From Chitinophagales bacterium (GTDB lineage Bacteria; Bacteroidota; Bacteroidia; Chitinophagales; Chitinophagaceae): a DNA stretch of 64,000 nt. Position 1 is the first letter of the stretch. Each line of letters opens with the position of its first letter. The notes under the pieces are model-generated. The model searched no databases. It saw nothing but the letters and a program-made list of their open reading frames with translations, and had not been told where the DNA came from. A program made the position numbers and the translations under genes. This document shows positions 28,039 to 37,517 of the stretch, piece after piece. The stretch lies in assembly GCA_026936105.1 (NCBI GenBank), contig JAIXKI010000002.1, positions 1-64,000 on the forward strand, given 5' to 3'.

Positions 28039-29045
28039 TTTCTACAAGATTTTTTTAAAACCTCCGGATTGGCAAGTTCACCTGCTTCGCCGCCAAGTTG
28101 AAATATTGAAATCATATCATCTACGCATGTTTGGCCCATACCGTGCAAAGATTCCCATGAGTATCCGCCCAGATGCGGCGTAATAATCACATTGCTTAAC
28201 CGGGCTAGCCGATGATTTCCATCTATAGGTTCGCCTTCAATCACATCAGTAGCATAAGCACCAATTGATTTACTTTCAAGCGCATTGAATAAAGCATCTT
28301 CCTCCAACAGTTCACCTCTGCAGGTATTCACCAATACTGTATTTTTTTTCATTGCAGAAAATTCTTCTGCCCCAAGCATTCTTTTTGTTTCAGGCGTAAG
28401 CGGGCAGTGAAGCAAGATCGCATCAGAATTAATAATGAGCTCTCCTAAGCTTACTTCCGTGACCTCATATTGCCTGAACTTCTTTTTCCCGATATATGGA
28501 TCAACCGCTATAACATTTGCTTTAAATCCTTTTGACAAAATTTCTGCGCTTCGTGATCCGATATTTCCCAAACCGATTATTCCAATTGTTTTTCCATATA
28601 ATTCCATCCCGATCATGCTAAATCTCTCTGCCCACCGGCTATCTTTCACAGCTAAATAACCATGGGGTACCATTCTTGAAGCTGCCAACAGCAAAGAAAT
28701 TGCATATTCAGCTACAGCTTCCCTCTCCACCACGCCCTTTACCCTGGATACCATTATACCAAATTCTGTTGCCGCATCAAGATCTACATTGTCACAGCCA
28801 ATTCCATGACGCGCCAGGAGAATCAGCTTATTGCATTGTTCCAGTGTTTGACGTGTGAATCTTGGAGTTACGCTGGCAATAATACCGTTTGAACTTCTGA
28901 TCTTTTCAGCTAAAGAATAAGCTTCAATGTCGGCGGGTACGGTAATATGTTGTACATCGGCAAAACTCTTTAATACAGATAAATGTTCTTTAAAATGTCT
29001 TCCAAAAGTGCTGGAGTTAACAATAGAAATCAGTGGTCTGGACAT
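28029..29045 (-). CDS. D-2-hydroxyacid dehydrogenase (phosphoglycerate-dehydrogenase-like)
   Basis: The 338-residue protein has the NAD-binding motif GIIGLGNIGSRSAEIL (about 150) and all three catalytic residues: Arg in VNTCRGELL, Glu in DVIEGEPI, His in ITPHLGGYSWES. Enzymes of this family reduce 2-keto acids to D-2-hydroxy acids and the reverse. It is about 110 bp downstream of the lipoprotein Gfo/Idh gene and overlaps the FGGY kinase. The pair is consistent with a sugar-acid branch (dehydrogenase then kinase), but no specific substrate can be claimed. Confidence 0.88.
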   Translation of the reverse strand: MSRPLISIVNSSTFGRHFKEHLSVLKSFADVQHITVPADIEAYSLAEKIRSSNGIIASVTPRFTRQTLEQCNKLILLARHGIGCDNVDLDAATEFGIMVSRVKGVVEREAVAEYAISLLLAASRMVPHGYLAVKDSRWAERFSMIGMELYGKTIGIIGLGNIGSRSAEILSKGFKANVIAVDPYIGKKKFRQYEVTEVSLGELIINSDAILLHCPLTPETKRMLGAEEFSAMKKNTVLVNTCRGELLEEDALFNALESKSIGAYATDVIEGEPIDGNHRLARLSNVIITPHLGGYSWESLHGMGQTCVDDMISIFQLGGEAGELANPEVLKKSCRKWR

Positions 29046-29155
29046 CGTCTTTATTAATAATTATGAATAAATAAATAATTATTTCTTCTTCTTAGTAACG
29101 ATACTCTATATGTATTTTCAAGCACTTCCTAAAAAAGTTCAGCAATACTATATTT

Positions 29156-30586
29156 TTACTTCTTTAAAGCAGTACGCAATGCCTCCGTCGTGGTATAATA
29201 TTTAGCTTTCATAAAAGAAACCTCCCATTCCGGTATTTTACCTTGTTGTAAATACATCAAAAATGATTTTGTCACCTCCTCAAATTGTTGTTCATGATCC
29301 ATACTAAATTTTTCCGGTATGATTACCTGCCATCCTGTTTTATCTTTTCTGAAACCAACTCCGGGGTACTTCTCCTGTAATTTTTGAAATTCTGTTGCCA
29401 ACAACTTTTCATATTCTGCATTGTTATTTTCGCCTGCCGGTTCAATATATAAAACAGGTTTAAATCGTTGTTCTTTATCCTGCCGGATAATCAAATTTGC
29501 CCGGGTGCCCCTCATCCTTGAAAAATAAGTATCTGCAGATCCTTCTGGAGCCTGATATTTCCACTCAGCCGAAACTTTGGTATGAATTCCCCTGATCGTA
29601 TAATTTATTTCACCGTTGGAAAAAACGTTCAAAACTTTATTCTTTATGTCTTTTGCAAGAAAAGCCGGAAACGAGTCTCTCTTTGTGACGGCACGGAATT
29701 CTGCGAGCGTCAATAATGTAGGCCATCTTTTAGCCGCTTCTATTTTGATATCGTTTTCATAATTTAAAACCTGTTCGGGAAAACATTCCCATTGTACAAG
29801 ATCAACAAGATGAGTTGTTACATCAACGATCCCTTCTCCTTCCTGATCTGTATCAAAATACCATTCCGGCCGGACAAGGGGTGCGCCAGAAACTTTTTTA
29901 TAAAAGTAATGTGTGCTTTGTTTGGTTATAGCCGGGTTTTCAGCAGTTCCTTTTTCAAGCACACCAAACACGGCCTCTGATTTTGATAATTCTCTTTCGA
30001 GAATATTTGTTATTTCAAATCTTGCCGTCATGATATCATATAACAGAACATTTGATTTGCGGGCACTTTCAAATGAACTTTTTAATAATTCAAAGCCGTC
30101 TGTGGTAATGGCCATCGGCTTATCTGAAAGAACATGAAAACCTGCATCCACTGAATTTTTAATATATTCTGTTTTATTTTTATTATTACCCGCAAGTATT
30201 ACCAGACTCCCCGGTTTCTGTGATAAAAACATCTTAAAATAATCAGCCCCTTTGTTCACATTCAATTTCCATGAAGTAGGATGATCAGTTCTTGTATTGT
30301 AGCGTTCGATCAGATGAAGGTATGATTCAAGATCGCTACCATCAGGTGCAAATACATTTACTGTAGAATCTATTCCCGCATACATCGTCTTTTGAACCAG
30401 GGCAGCATGAAAATGTCCCGGATCCAATATTATCAATTGTACCTTATTCATTTCAATTCCTTTTTGAGTGTTAGAATCCTTACATCCGTAAACAGTAATA
30501 ATGAAAGAAAAAATAGCAAGAAATTTCACGTAATAAAAAGAAACAGGTCTCAACGTGAAATTGAAATATTTTGAAAACCGTACCAT
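29156..30586 (-). CDS. Lipoprotein Gfo/Idh oxidoreductase (oxidoreductase C-domain type)
   Basis: The protein has 476 residues. A hydrophobic segment ends in the lipobox TVYGC (about Cys 35), so it is probably anchored outside the cytoplasm. The Rossmann segment is atypical (VQLIILDPGHFHAALVQ). The family motif VLSDKPMAIT and VDVTTHLVDLVQWE follow, then a long C-terminal domain as in proteins named putative oxidoreductase C-terminal domain. Since it would act outside the cytoplasm, it probably carries its NAD(P) tightly bound, as in known periplasmic Gfo/Idh oxidoreductases. Such enzymes accompany 3-keto-glycoside formation in Bacteroidota. Function here is inferred. Confidence 0.8.
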   Translation of the reverse strand: MVRFSKYFNFTLRPVSFYYVKFLAIFSFIITVYGCKDSNTQKGIEMNKVQLIILDPGHFHAALVQKTMYAGIDSTVNVFAPDGSDLESYLHLIERYNTRTDHPTSWKLNVNKGADYFKMFLSQKPGSLVILAGNNKNKTEYIKNSVDAGFHVLSDKPMAITTDGFELLKSSFESARKSNVLLYDIMTARFEITNILERELSKSEAVFGVLEKGTAENPAITKQSTHYFYKKVSGAPLVRPEWYFDTDQEGEGIVDVTTHLVDLVQWECFPEQVLNYENDIKIEAAKRWPTLLTLAEFRAVTKRDSFPAFLAKDIKNKVLNVFSNGEINYTIRGIHTKVSAEWKYQAPEGSADTYFSRMRGTRANLIIRQDKEQRFKPVLYIEPAGENNNAEYEKLLATEFQKLQEKYPGVGFRKDKTGWQVIIPEKFSMDHEQQFEEVTKSFLMYLQQGKIPEWEVSFMKAKYYTTTEALRTALKK

Positions 30587-30727
30587 ATAATTATTCTCCT
30601 AAGAAATCCATTTATTTGTTTGATCAGTCATTTTAATCAATACCATTTTTTAAATGCCCCTGATGATCTCACTACTCCTAAAAAATATAACCTTATCTGA
30701 TTCATCAACACTGTTGAATTTAAGGGT

Positions 30728-31093
30728 TTATACTTCTTCCTTAGGTGTAAAATAAATACACGTGCCTTCGGGGTGTATAGGCCCTTTTAACAGCGTGCAC
30801 CCGCCACATTCCATACCCTCTTTTGCCGGAATATACAAGGCACATATTCTGCACATTTTACTCTTTACCGGGCTTTTATCAACATAATGAAGCTTTATAC
30901 GGGCATCTTTCTCCTCAGCACTTAATCCCGAAAGGTCATCACAACTCTTAAACGTGGCTGTATGATCATCTTTCGGCTTATTGTTTGTACCGGAGTTATT
31001 ACAGCTACCTGCCAGTATGGCTATACCTGTTACGAAAGGAATACCGGCAATCGCTTTTTTTAAAAAAAGTCTTCTTGAATAATCAGCATTCAT
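30728..31093 (-). CDS. Tat-exported HiPIP (high-potential iron-sulfur protein)
   Basis: The 121-residue protein has a Tat motif (YSRRLFLKK), a hydrophobic stretch, and a lipobox ILAGSC at about 31, then a short linker. The C-terminal half carries the HiPIP cysteine pattern C81-x2-C84-x14-C99-x12-C112 (CRIC, CGGC, GTC); C96 is an extra cysteine. HiPIPs hold one [4Fe-4S] cluster and carry single electrons in the periplasm. It sits between the lipoprotein Gfo/Idh and NagA genes and could re-oxidise the periplasmic sugar oxidoreductases. Confidence 0.85.
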   Translation of the reverse strand: MNADYSRRLFLKKAIAGIPFVTGIAILAGSCNNSGTNNKPKDDHTATFKSCDDLSGLSAEEKDARIKLHYVDKSPVKSKMCRICALYIPAKEGMECGGCTLLKGPIHPEGTCIYFTPKEEV

Positions 31094-31133
31094 TGTTTAT
31101 AAATTTAATTTACATGATATGTACAACTTAACA

Positions 31134-32273
31134 TCAGGGGCTGAAAAACTTTAGACTGCCATTTTTTACTACTCCTCTTATGACTATTTTACTATCCATT
31201 ACCTGAAATAAAACCCAGTCCTGATCATATTCTGTATTTTTCCCAAGTAGCGTAATCACATTTTCAGAAGCCATGCTCCAGGCATCATTTAATGTTACTA
31301 TCTTTTTATCCAGTAAGACCTGTACACATTGCAATAAATCTTTTGCGGCACCTGCCAGGAATTCTGGTGATTTTTTCATGCTCACTTTTCCTTTTCCATC
31401 TACCACCACTTCTCCTCCTATATGCGTTGTATATTCTCCTGCCGGCATCCCGGCAAACATGGTAGCATCACTTATAAGAATTGCTTTTTCTTTTTTTAAC
31501 TTAATGACTGATTTTAAGAATGCGTCCGGCAGGTGAATGCCATCCGCAATAATAGTTATATACAATTCGTCCTGAGCTAGTAATTCCCAAATTATATTAT
31601 TATGTCTTGGTAACATAGCCGGAATAGCATTTCCTAAATGTGTACACAGTTTTGCCCCGGCTTTCACTGCATTGGCAACGCTCTCAGATCCTGCCAGGGA
31701 ATGGCCTATTGAAACGAATACACCCTGATCATAACATTTTTTAATAAACTCCTGCGAATTTTCATATTCGGGTGCGATAGTTATTATTTTAATTCTGCCA
31801 CCCGCAGCACGTTGAAAATCGCAAAACAAATCCCAATCCGGAGGACTGATATATTTAGCTTCATGAGCGCCTCTTGCACCGTCTTCAGGAGAAATAAAAG
31901 GTCCTTCAAGATGAATTCCCTTAACACATCCTGAAACCAGTGGACTTAACAGGCAAGCTTCATCTATAATGCTTAAGTATTTCTTTATTTCTGCCGGGTT
32001 GTTAGTAATTATTGTTGGGAAAAAAGAAGTAACACCTTTGGACAGTAAATAAGAAACCGTACTAATCAGGCTTTCTGCAGTGAGATCGGGTGAATTAAAG
32101 TCAACACCATTAATACCGTTAATCTGCAAATCAATCATTCCCGGTGCCGTAAAGAAATTGGTCTCTCTGATTTCCTGATCACTTTTACTTTTCTTTACAA
32201 GATCACCATGAACAGTAACAAGTTCTGCTTCTCCGCTGATACAATTTAAACAATGGAAGGTATAGCTTTCCAT
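31134..32273 (-). CDS. nagA: N-acetylglucosamine-6-phosphate deacetylase
   Basis: From ATG 32273 the protein is 379 residues. It shows the NagA signatures PGMIDLQINGINGVDFN, KGIHLEGPFISPEDGARGAH (Glu metal ligand), SIGHSLAG, LCTHLGNAIP, ADGIHLPDAF and ILISDATMFAGMPAG (catalytic Asp). NagA removes acetate from GlcNAc-6-phosphate. An earlier ATG (32321) would add 16 residues, but 32273 fits the family N-terminus and follows a purine-rich AAAGGGGA. The neighbours GH20, NagB and the NagX remnant support a GlcNAc route. Confidence 0.9.
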   Translation of the reverse strand: MESYTFHCLNCISGEAELVTVHGDLVKKSKSDQEIRETNFFTAPGMIDLQINGINGVDFNSPDLTAESLISTVSYLLSKGVTSFFPTIITNNPAEIKKYLSIIDEACLLSPLVSGCVKGIHLEGPFISPEDGARGAHEAKYISPPDWDLFCDFQRAAGGRIKIITIAPEYENSQEFIKKCYDQGVFVSIGHSLAGSESVANAVKAGAKLCTHLGNAIPAMLPRHNNIIWELLAQDELYITIIADGIHLPDAFLKSVIKLKKEKAILISDATMFAGMPAGEYTTHIGGEVVVDGKGKVSMKKSPEFLAGAAKDLLQCVQVLLDKKIVTLNDAWSMASENVITLLGKNTEYDQDWVLFQVMDSKIVIRGVVKNGSLKFFSP

Positions 32274-32357
32274 TTCCCCTTTCCCTTCTAACGCAATATT
32301 TGAATAATATCCGGCCATCACGTTCCCAATTTAGTCTTGACTTTAAAATGCCTGCAG

Positions 32358-34481
32358 TTATTTATAAACTTCTTTTAATTCCTTAACCAGCTTTTTAACT
32401 TCTTCATTATTGCTGCCGGCAATTTTATCGAGTTCCAGTATAACTGAATTTTCCGGTTTTTGAGGGTTTTCCAAATCTTCAATTCCATTCTTTAACCCTC
32501 CTAAAATATTCATTTGTAAGGTTTGTTTTCCGGGAGTGTTTATTGCGCTCAAAAGCTTCAGCAATTCAGATACCTCACTCACCTTATTTCTCCTGGCAAT
32601 AACAGAAGCAAATTCTTTTGCAAAAAGATAACCATTACTCTGACCGGAGAAGAATGCACTGTCATTAAGTAACGACTTAAAAAAGGGAATTGAAGACCCT
32701 GCGTTTGATGTAAGAATCGCCAGCCTGATCCATTTATCATTCCCGTTATTTAAAAGAACCTTTTTGAAGCCGGGATAAAGATTTTCATTTCCAAAATTTC
32801 CTGCACTTAAAACGGCCTGCAACATTACGGCTTTTGAAGAATCATTTATTCTTTCTAAAATCAACTGCTGGCATGCCTTTACGTTTTCTCCAAGCTGAAT
32901 ACCTGCTTCTCTAATGCCCGGATTCTTATCAGATATTGCTTTTTGAATTATAGGTGCCGTGATAGCGTTTAATCCATCCAAAAGGTAAAGAGCATGTAAC
33001 CTCGCCCTGCCATTACTGCCCGTTTCAAATAAATTCATAAGTAATGGCACTGCAGACTTATCATGAAGTAGTAAAAGTTTCTTATGAGCTTCCATTGCCC
33101 AGAACTGGTTAGGATGGGATAGCAACTGTACCCAATCTGAGATTTTCATATTGTTGTTTATTGCTGCTTTTTCATTGTCTGTGCTCTTATTTTTGGGTAC
33201 GATACGGTATATTCGGCCTTTGTCTTTACCGTTATCATAATTCATATCCTTTTTTAATTCTTCAGAAATTGCAAACGGCGTCTCAATATGCTGCCGGTAC
33301 ATATCGGTAAGATATAATGCACCATCAGGTCCATAAATAATATTTGTTGGGCGGAACCACATATCGGTGGATGTCAGAAATTCTTTATTCTCTTCTTTTT
33401 TACTCCTGGAGGCAATAAACAGAACACTGGAGTCAGGTTCTTTCATAATGTCCCTGTGAACCAAATTGCAAGCAACTTCAGTTACAAAATAATTTCCATA
33501 GTACTCAGAAGGGAACAAATCTCCGCCATAAAATATTCCACCAGAAGCGCCCGTGAACATTTCCCGTTCATATTCCACCCTATCCAGTCCTTTTGCTTTA
33601 AAGTCAGCATTACGGTTCCTGGTTCTTACTATTCTCCAATAAGGGCTCTTTGACACCTGGAAAACTTTTTGACCATGATCTGTAATATCGGATACTGCAT
33701 CAGTGGGCGGAATGTATGGGTTACGATGCAAATATTTCCAGGGAATAACGGCCTGACGTAGATGATGAGAGTTTTCTGTCAAAAAACGATGATTCCAATC
33801 ATCAAAGGACTGTCCAAATTGTGCGCTGCCTGCTACAGCTTCAAATGTATTTTTGTCCAACCGGAATCGAAAATCCCCTCCACTTAATGAAAGCCATGTA
33901 GCAGAGTCAGAATTTTTCTCATCAGGGCGCACTTTACTATCTTGTCCGTAATTAGCAGCATACACCCAGTTATCAACACCAAACCGGAGGCTTGTTATTT
34001 GAGCTTCTGAATTACCTTTAAAAAATCCGCTGAACAAAACTTGTTTAATATCTGCTTTAAAATCATCGGTTGTATCTTTTAAAAAAAGAATATTAGGAGC
34101 AGCTGTCACAATTAATCCTCCGTTCCATGGCAATATACTTGTTGCCTCAGAAAGTTTGTCTGCAAATACAATAGATGTATCAATTTTATTATCATGATTT
34201 TTATCAAGCAATACAACTATTCGTCCAGCTTCTTTCCCGGGTTCAGGGGGATATGGGTAATCGGGCATTTCAACAACATATGCAATCCCATTTTCATCAA
34301 ACGCCATGCTTACCGGGTCTTTTACAAAAGGCTCGGCAGCGAATACCTGTATTTCAAAATTATCATCTATTGTAAATGTTTTAAGCGCCTGTTCCGGGGA
34401 CAAACTATCAGGGTATTTCTCATGATTACAGGATAACAGTGTAATTATCGTAAGGGGTATAATAATCAATAAAGGTTTCAT
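32358..34481 (-). CDS. Propeller dehydrogenase-like lipoprotein with HEAT repeats
   Basis: From ATG 34481 the protein is 707 residues with lipobox TLLSC. The N-terminal two-thirds (about 25-440) is a beta-propeller like PQQ-type sugar dehydrogenases (VSMAFDENGIAYVVEMPDYP, GGLIVTAAPNILFLKD, LRFGVDNWVYAANYGQD, IIYGPDGALYLTDMYRQ). The C-terminal third is HEAT-like (about 470-690). The cytochrome c domain seen in many planctomycete relatives is missing. It may oxidise a sugar outside the cytoplasm; the Tat HiPIP gene nearby could accept the electrons. The start at 34481 is chosen because the lipoprotein signal begins there; an upstream ATG at 34550 adds a charged tail. Confidence 0.78.
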   Translation of the reverse strand: MKPLLIIIPLTIITLLSCNHEKYPDSLSPEQALKTFTIDDNFEIQVFAAEPFVKDPVSMAFDENGIAYVVEMPDYPYPPEPGKEAGRIVVLLDKNHDNKIDTSIVFADKLSEATSILPWNGGLIVTAAPNILFLKDTTDDFKADIKQVLFSGFFKGNSEAQITSLRFGVDNWVYAANYGQDSKVRPDEKNSDSATWLSLSGGDFRFRLDKNTFEAVAGSAQFGQSFDDWNHRFLTENSHHLRQAVIPWKYLHRNPYIPPTDAVSDITDHGQKVFQVSKSPYWRIVRTRNRNADFKAKGLDRVEYEREMFTGASGGIFYGGDLFPSEYYGNYFVTEVACNLVHRDIMKEPDSSVLFIASRSKKEENKEFLTSTDMWFRPTNIIYGPDGALYLTDMYRQHIETPFAISEELKKDMNYDNGKDKGRIYRIVPKNKSTDNEKAAINNNMKISDWVQLLSHPNQFWAMEAHKKLLLLHDKSAVPLLMNLFETGSNGRARLHALYLLDGLNAITAPIIQKAISDKNPGIREAGIQLGENVKACQQLILERINDSSKAVMLQAVLSAGNFGNENLYPGFKKVLLNNGNDKWIRLAILTSNAGSSIPFFKSLLNDSAFFSGQSNGYLFAKEFASVIARRNKVSEVSELLKLLSAINTPGKQTLQMNILGGLKNGIEDLENPQKPENSVILELDKIAGSNNEEVKKLVKELKEVYK

Positions 34482-34670
34482 AACTTTTATATTTAAGATT
34501 TGTTTTCCAATAATTTTCCCTGAATGTTCCATGTCGTTTCTATCCGGCAATGATTGACCGTTTAGCCAAAAACATTTGTTCTATTCCTTTCTGGAGTTAT
34601 TTGCCGGGAAGTATCAAAAAAATTTTTAATTTTTATTTAAGTAGCCGCTTGGGTATCATTAATCAATATT

Positions 34671-35495
34671 CTAAAATTCTGGTTCTGAATTAATGATCCA
34701 TTCAGTAGTTTTCAATACAGGTATCGGAAACCGCGGGTCCAATCCTTTATTATCATAATAAATTTTCTTTGCGTGAATGGGTGTTTTCAGCACATAGGGT
34801 TTACACTTTGAAATTACTGTCATCGCTTTTTTTGCACCATTAAACAAAGCTTTATAGGTTTCTTCCAGGGGATAAAGTACAGCACATTCTTCAGCAATTC
34901 CTTCTTTAACGGTAACTGTTACTACATCTTTCCCTAAAAACCGGGTTGCCTCACGGCAAGTGGCATCATCACCACTGACCATAATCACAGGTACGCCAAA
35001 AAAACCACACTTGGCTGCATCCTGGGCTATCTCCCCGGATTCAACTCCGTTATACCAATACCTTGCATGATTCTCCGGGTTCTGCGTATGATTCAATACT
35101 CCGTTTTCAGTCCCTTCCATTGCATGAAATCCAATAAGGGCTACGCCACTGAAAGAAGAATCCAGTCCCAATAATCCATAAGGGCGTGGGTGGCCCGTAA
35201 GATATTTCGCCCCGGGAGTCATTAAGTGCGGAATAATAATTTGTAACCCATGTGCATCAAAAACAAATACCTCTTTTGCTCCCGCCTCTTTAAATCCCTT
35301 TACCACTGCTTCCAGATCTTTCATATAATATTCACATGCTTCTCTATTTAAAGCATCATCTTTATTGTCAATCTGTGACCATTTATACACTCCACTGGCT
35401 CCTTCAAGATCAGTTATAATATATATTTTTTGAGACTTGCCTGTAAATGAAATCAGGAAAATAATACAGGCAGAGATGAGAAAATTTTTCCTCAT
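34671..35495 (-). CDS. Secreted M55-family D-aminopeptidase-like protein
   Basis: From ATG 35495 the protein is 274 residues with a signal peptide (about 1-20). The DppA-type motifs are intact: DLEGASGVYKW, FDAHG, LIGFHAMEGT, NHTQNP and VSGDDATC, so the zinc-binding fold should be active. M55 proteins cleave D-amino-acid peptides or act as amide hydrolases in other settings. The gene sits directly after GH20 (85-bp gap) and before the propeller/HEAT gene, and a D-amino acid amide or sugar amide could be its substrate. The upstream ATG (35552) is less likely because the signal peptide would then start at residue 20. Confidence 0.83.
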   Translation of the reverse strand: MRKNFLISACIIFLISFTGKSQKIYIITDLEGASGVYKWSQIDNKDDALNREACEYYMKDLEAVVKGFKEAGAKEVFVFDAHGLQIIIPHLMTPGAKYLTGHPRPYGLLGLDSSFSGVALIGFHAMEGTENGVLNHTQNPENHARYWYNGVESGEIAQDAAKCGFFGVPVIMVSGDDATCREATRFLGKDVVTVTVKEGIAEECAVLYPLEETYKALFNGAKKAMTVISKCKPYVLKTPIHAKKIYYDNKGLDPRFPIPVLKTTEWIINSEPEF

Positions 35496-35579
35496 ACTTG
35501 CTGAACCAATTCTTCTGCTGCAGGAGTGTGAAAATTGTGACATACTTATCAAATTTATTGTTTTAGTAATACAGTCAGA

Positions 35580-37487
35580 TTAATTTGCTCTTTTCTTCAA
35601 TTCATCAATAGTAATACTTATCATTCGCCCGATCGGTTTATGATGCCTGTAGCTGATAACTCTGAATAAAGATGCTTCTTTAGGTACATCTATGTTCCCA
35701 TTATACTTTTGATAATGATTGTCAGGATAAGAATTGTCAAAGCTATAATACAAATCTAACCCTTCAATCTGCCTGGTTAAGTGAAGCTGTAAATCATGAT
35801 CAGCTTTTTCAGTAACAGAGATAATTGGGTCATAAATACTTGGTGCAAATTTTTTGTCAGCATAATTGAACCGTATAAAATGATTTTCTATCCGTCTGAT
35901 AAATTCAGGCCAATTTTTCCCGTTTGCCGGCGTCCACGCCATTTCTGAAATTGCAAAAGCTCTAGGCCAAACCATGTACTGTAAATGCCGGTAATTATAT
36001 ACTTGTTCTGTCCATAAATTAGCCTGTACACCCTTTACATATTGTGGATCTACACCTTCAGCAATCGGCTCTGCAGCATAACAGTCTTTTAAATATTTGG
36101 TGGAATGAACAGGAGGTTCTACAGCGGGATCACCTTGCATATAATTTAAATACGCATAAGAGTTAGGAGCAAAGACAACATTCAATTTCCGTTTTGAAGC
36201 AGCAACACCTCCTTTTGTACCTTGCCAACTCATGACAATTGTATTGGGATCAAGTTTGCCTTCCAAAATCTCGTCCCATCCGATTACTTTTTTTCCTTTT
36301 GCTTCAATAATTTTTTCTACTCTTCTAGTAAAATAGTTTTGAACAAGATCAATACTGGGTATGTTTTCCCTTTTCATTAATTTTTTTATATCCTCACTCT
36401 TTTCCCAAAAATTCTTCGCATTCTCATCGCCGCCTATATGTATATATTCAAATGGAAAAAGTGCTGCAACTTCTGTAAAAACCTTGTCTAAAAAATCGTA
36501 CACCTCTTCTTTACCTGCGCACAGTGAATTGTCGAATAACGCATAAAATGGACCGTCTTTAGGCCAAACCATCGTGGAATCACCGGAACATGGCCTGTAA
36601 TTGCCCGGAAAAGATGCAAGGTTAGGATAAGCAGCAATAGCAGCAAGGCTATGGCCGGGGACATCAATTTCAGGAATAACGTTTATAAATTTCTTTGCGG
36701 CATAGTTAACCACTTCTTTTATTTGATCCTGTGTATAAAAGCCACCATACGTATTTGGTTCATCGGGTGCAGGATGCTGAAAGAATGTATAAGTACCCAC
36801 CCTGTTTGGCCTCCATGCGCCTATCTCAGTTAATTTTGGAAAGCTTTTTATCTCTATTCTCCATCCATCATCGTCTGTTAAATGCCAGTGAAAAACATTA
36901 AACTTATATTTGGCCATATCATCAATAAACTGTTTCACTTCATTTACTGTAAAAAAATGTCTTGCTACATCCAGCATCAGTCCGCGCCATGCAAATCGGG
37001 GATAGTCTGTTATGCGGACAGAAGGGATCTTCCAAGCCAGTTTTGTAATGACAGAGTTGCTTTCAATATCCGGCGTAAACAATTGAAGCAAAGTCTGCGT
37101 GGCATAAAACAATCCGGCAGGAGTTGCAGCTGTCATATCCGCCCCTTTAGAAGAAATCATTAGATTGTACCCTTCTTTGCCTATTAAAGTATCAGAGCCG
37201 CGATATAGTTTTAGGTGTATATTTCCATCAGAAAAAGCAGTTACTTTTTTAAAAAACAATGTGAACCCGGTTGCTTTCTTCAAATCAGCTGCTAACATTG
37301 AGGCCACATTTTCAATCCCGGTATCGTTTTCTTCCATTTCAATCACTGTAGTCCTTGTTAAATTAAAATGACCGCTCCCCCTTTCCATAGAAACCGGCTG
37401 TGGTATAAGAAATAATGAGTCCTGCGGAAAAACTATTTTTGATAGAGAAAATAGTATTATTAAAAGCAGGAAAATTTGTCTAATCAT
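35580..37487 (-). CDS. GH20 beta-N-acetylhexosaminidase
   Basis: This 635-residue protein has a signal peptide (about 1-21), a GH20b-type alpha/beta domain (about 30-150), then the TIM barrel with SVRITDYPRFAWRGLMLDVARHF and VFHWHLTDDDGWRIEI. The catalytic pair is D354-E355 in YIHIGGDENAKNFW. GH20 enzymes use the substrate acetamido group and release GlcNAc or GalNAc from non-reducing ends. It lies directly after the NagX remnant, with NagA further down, so GlcNAc is the likely product. Confidence 0.93.
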   Translation of the reverse strand: MIRQIFLLLIILFSLSKIVFPQDSLFLIPQPVSMERGSGHFNLTRTTVIEMEENDTGIENVASMLAADLKKATGFTLFFKKVTAFSDGNIHLKLYRGSDTLIGKEGYNLMISSKGADMTAATPAGLFYATQTLLQLFTPDIESNSVITKLAWKIPSVRITDYPRFAWRGLMLDVARHFFTVNEVKQFIDDMAKYKFNVFHWHLTDDDGWRIEIKSFPKLTEIGAWRPNRVGTYTFFQHPAPDEPNTYGGFYTQDQIKEVVNYAAKKFINVIPEIDVPGHSLAAIAAYPNLASFPGNYRPCSGDSTMVWPKDGPFYALFDNSLCAGKEEVYDFLDKVFTEVAALFPFEYIHIGGDENAKNFWEKSEDIKKLMKRENIPSIDLVQNYFTRRVEKIIEAKGKKVIGWDEILEGKLDPNTIVMSWQGTKGGVAASKRKLNVVFAPNSYAYLNYMQGDPAVEPPVHSTKYLKDCYAAEPIAEGVDPQYVKGVQANLWTEQVYNYRHLQYMVWPRAFAISEMAWTPANGKNWPEFIRRIENHFIRFNYADKKFAPSIYDPIISVTEKADHDLQLHLTRQIEGLDLYYSFDNSYPDNHYQKYNGNIDVPKEASLFRVISYRHHKPIGRMISITIDELKKRAN

Positions 37488-37517
37488 AACTGGATATTTT
37501 ATTCCGGTTATTATATT

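Noticed and set aside
31639-31648. Palindrome TGTGTACACA inside nagA
   Set aside because: Lacks the central CG of the operator and lies within a coding sequence.
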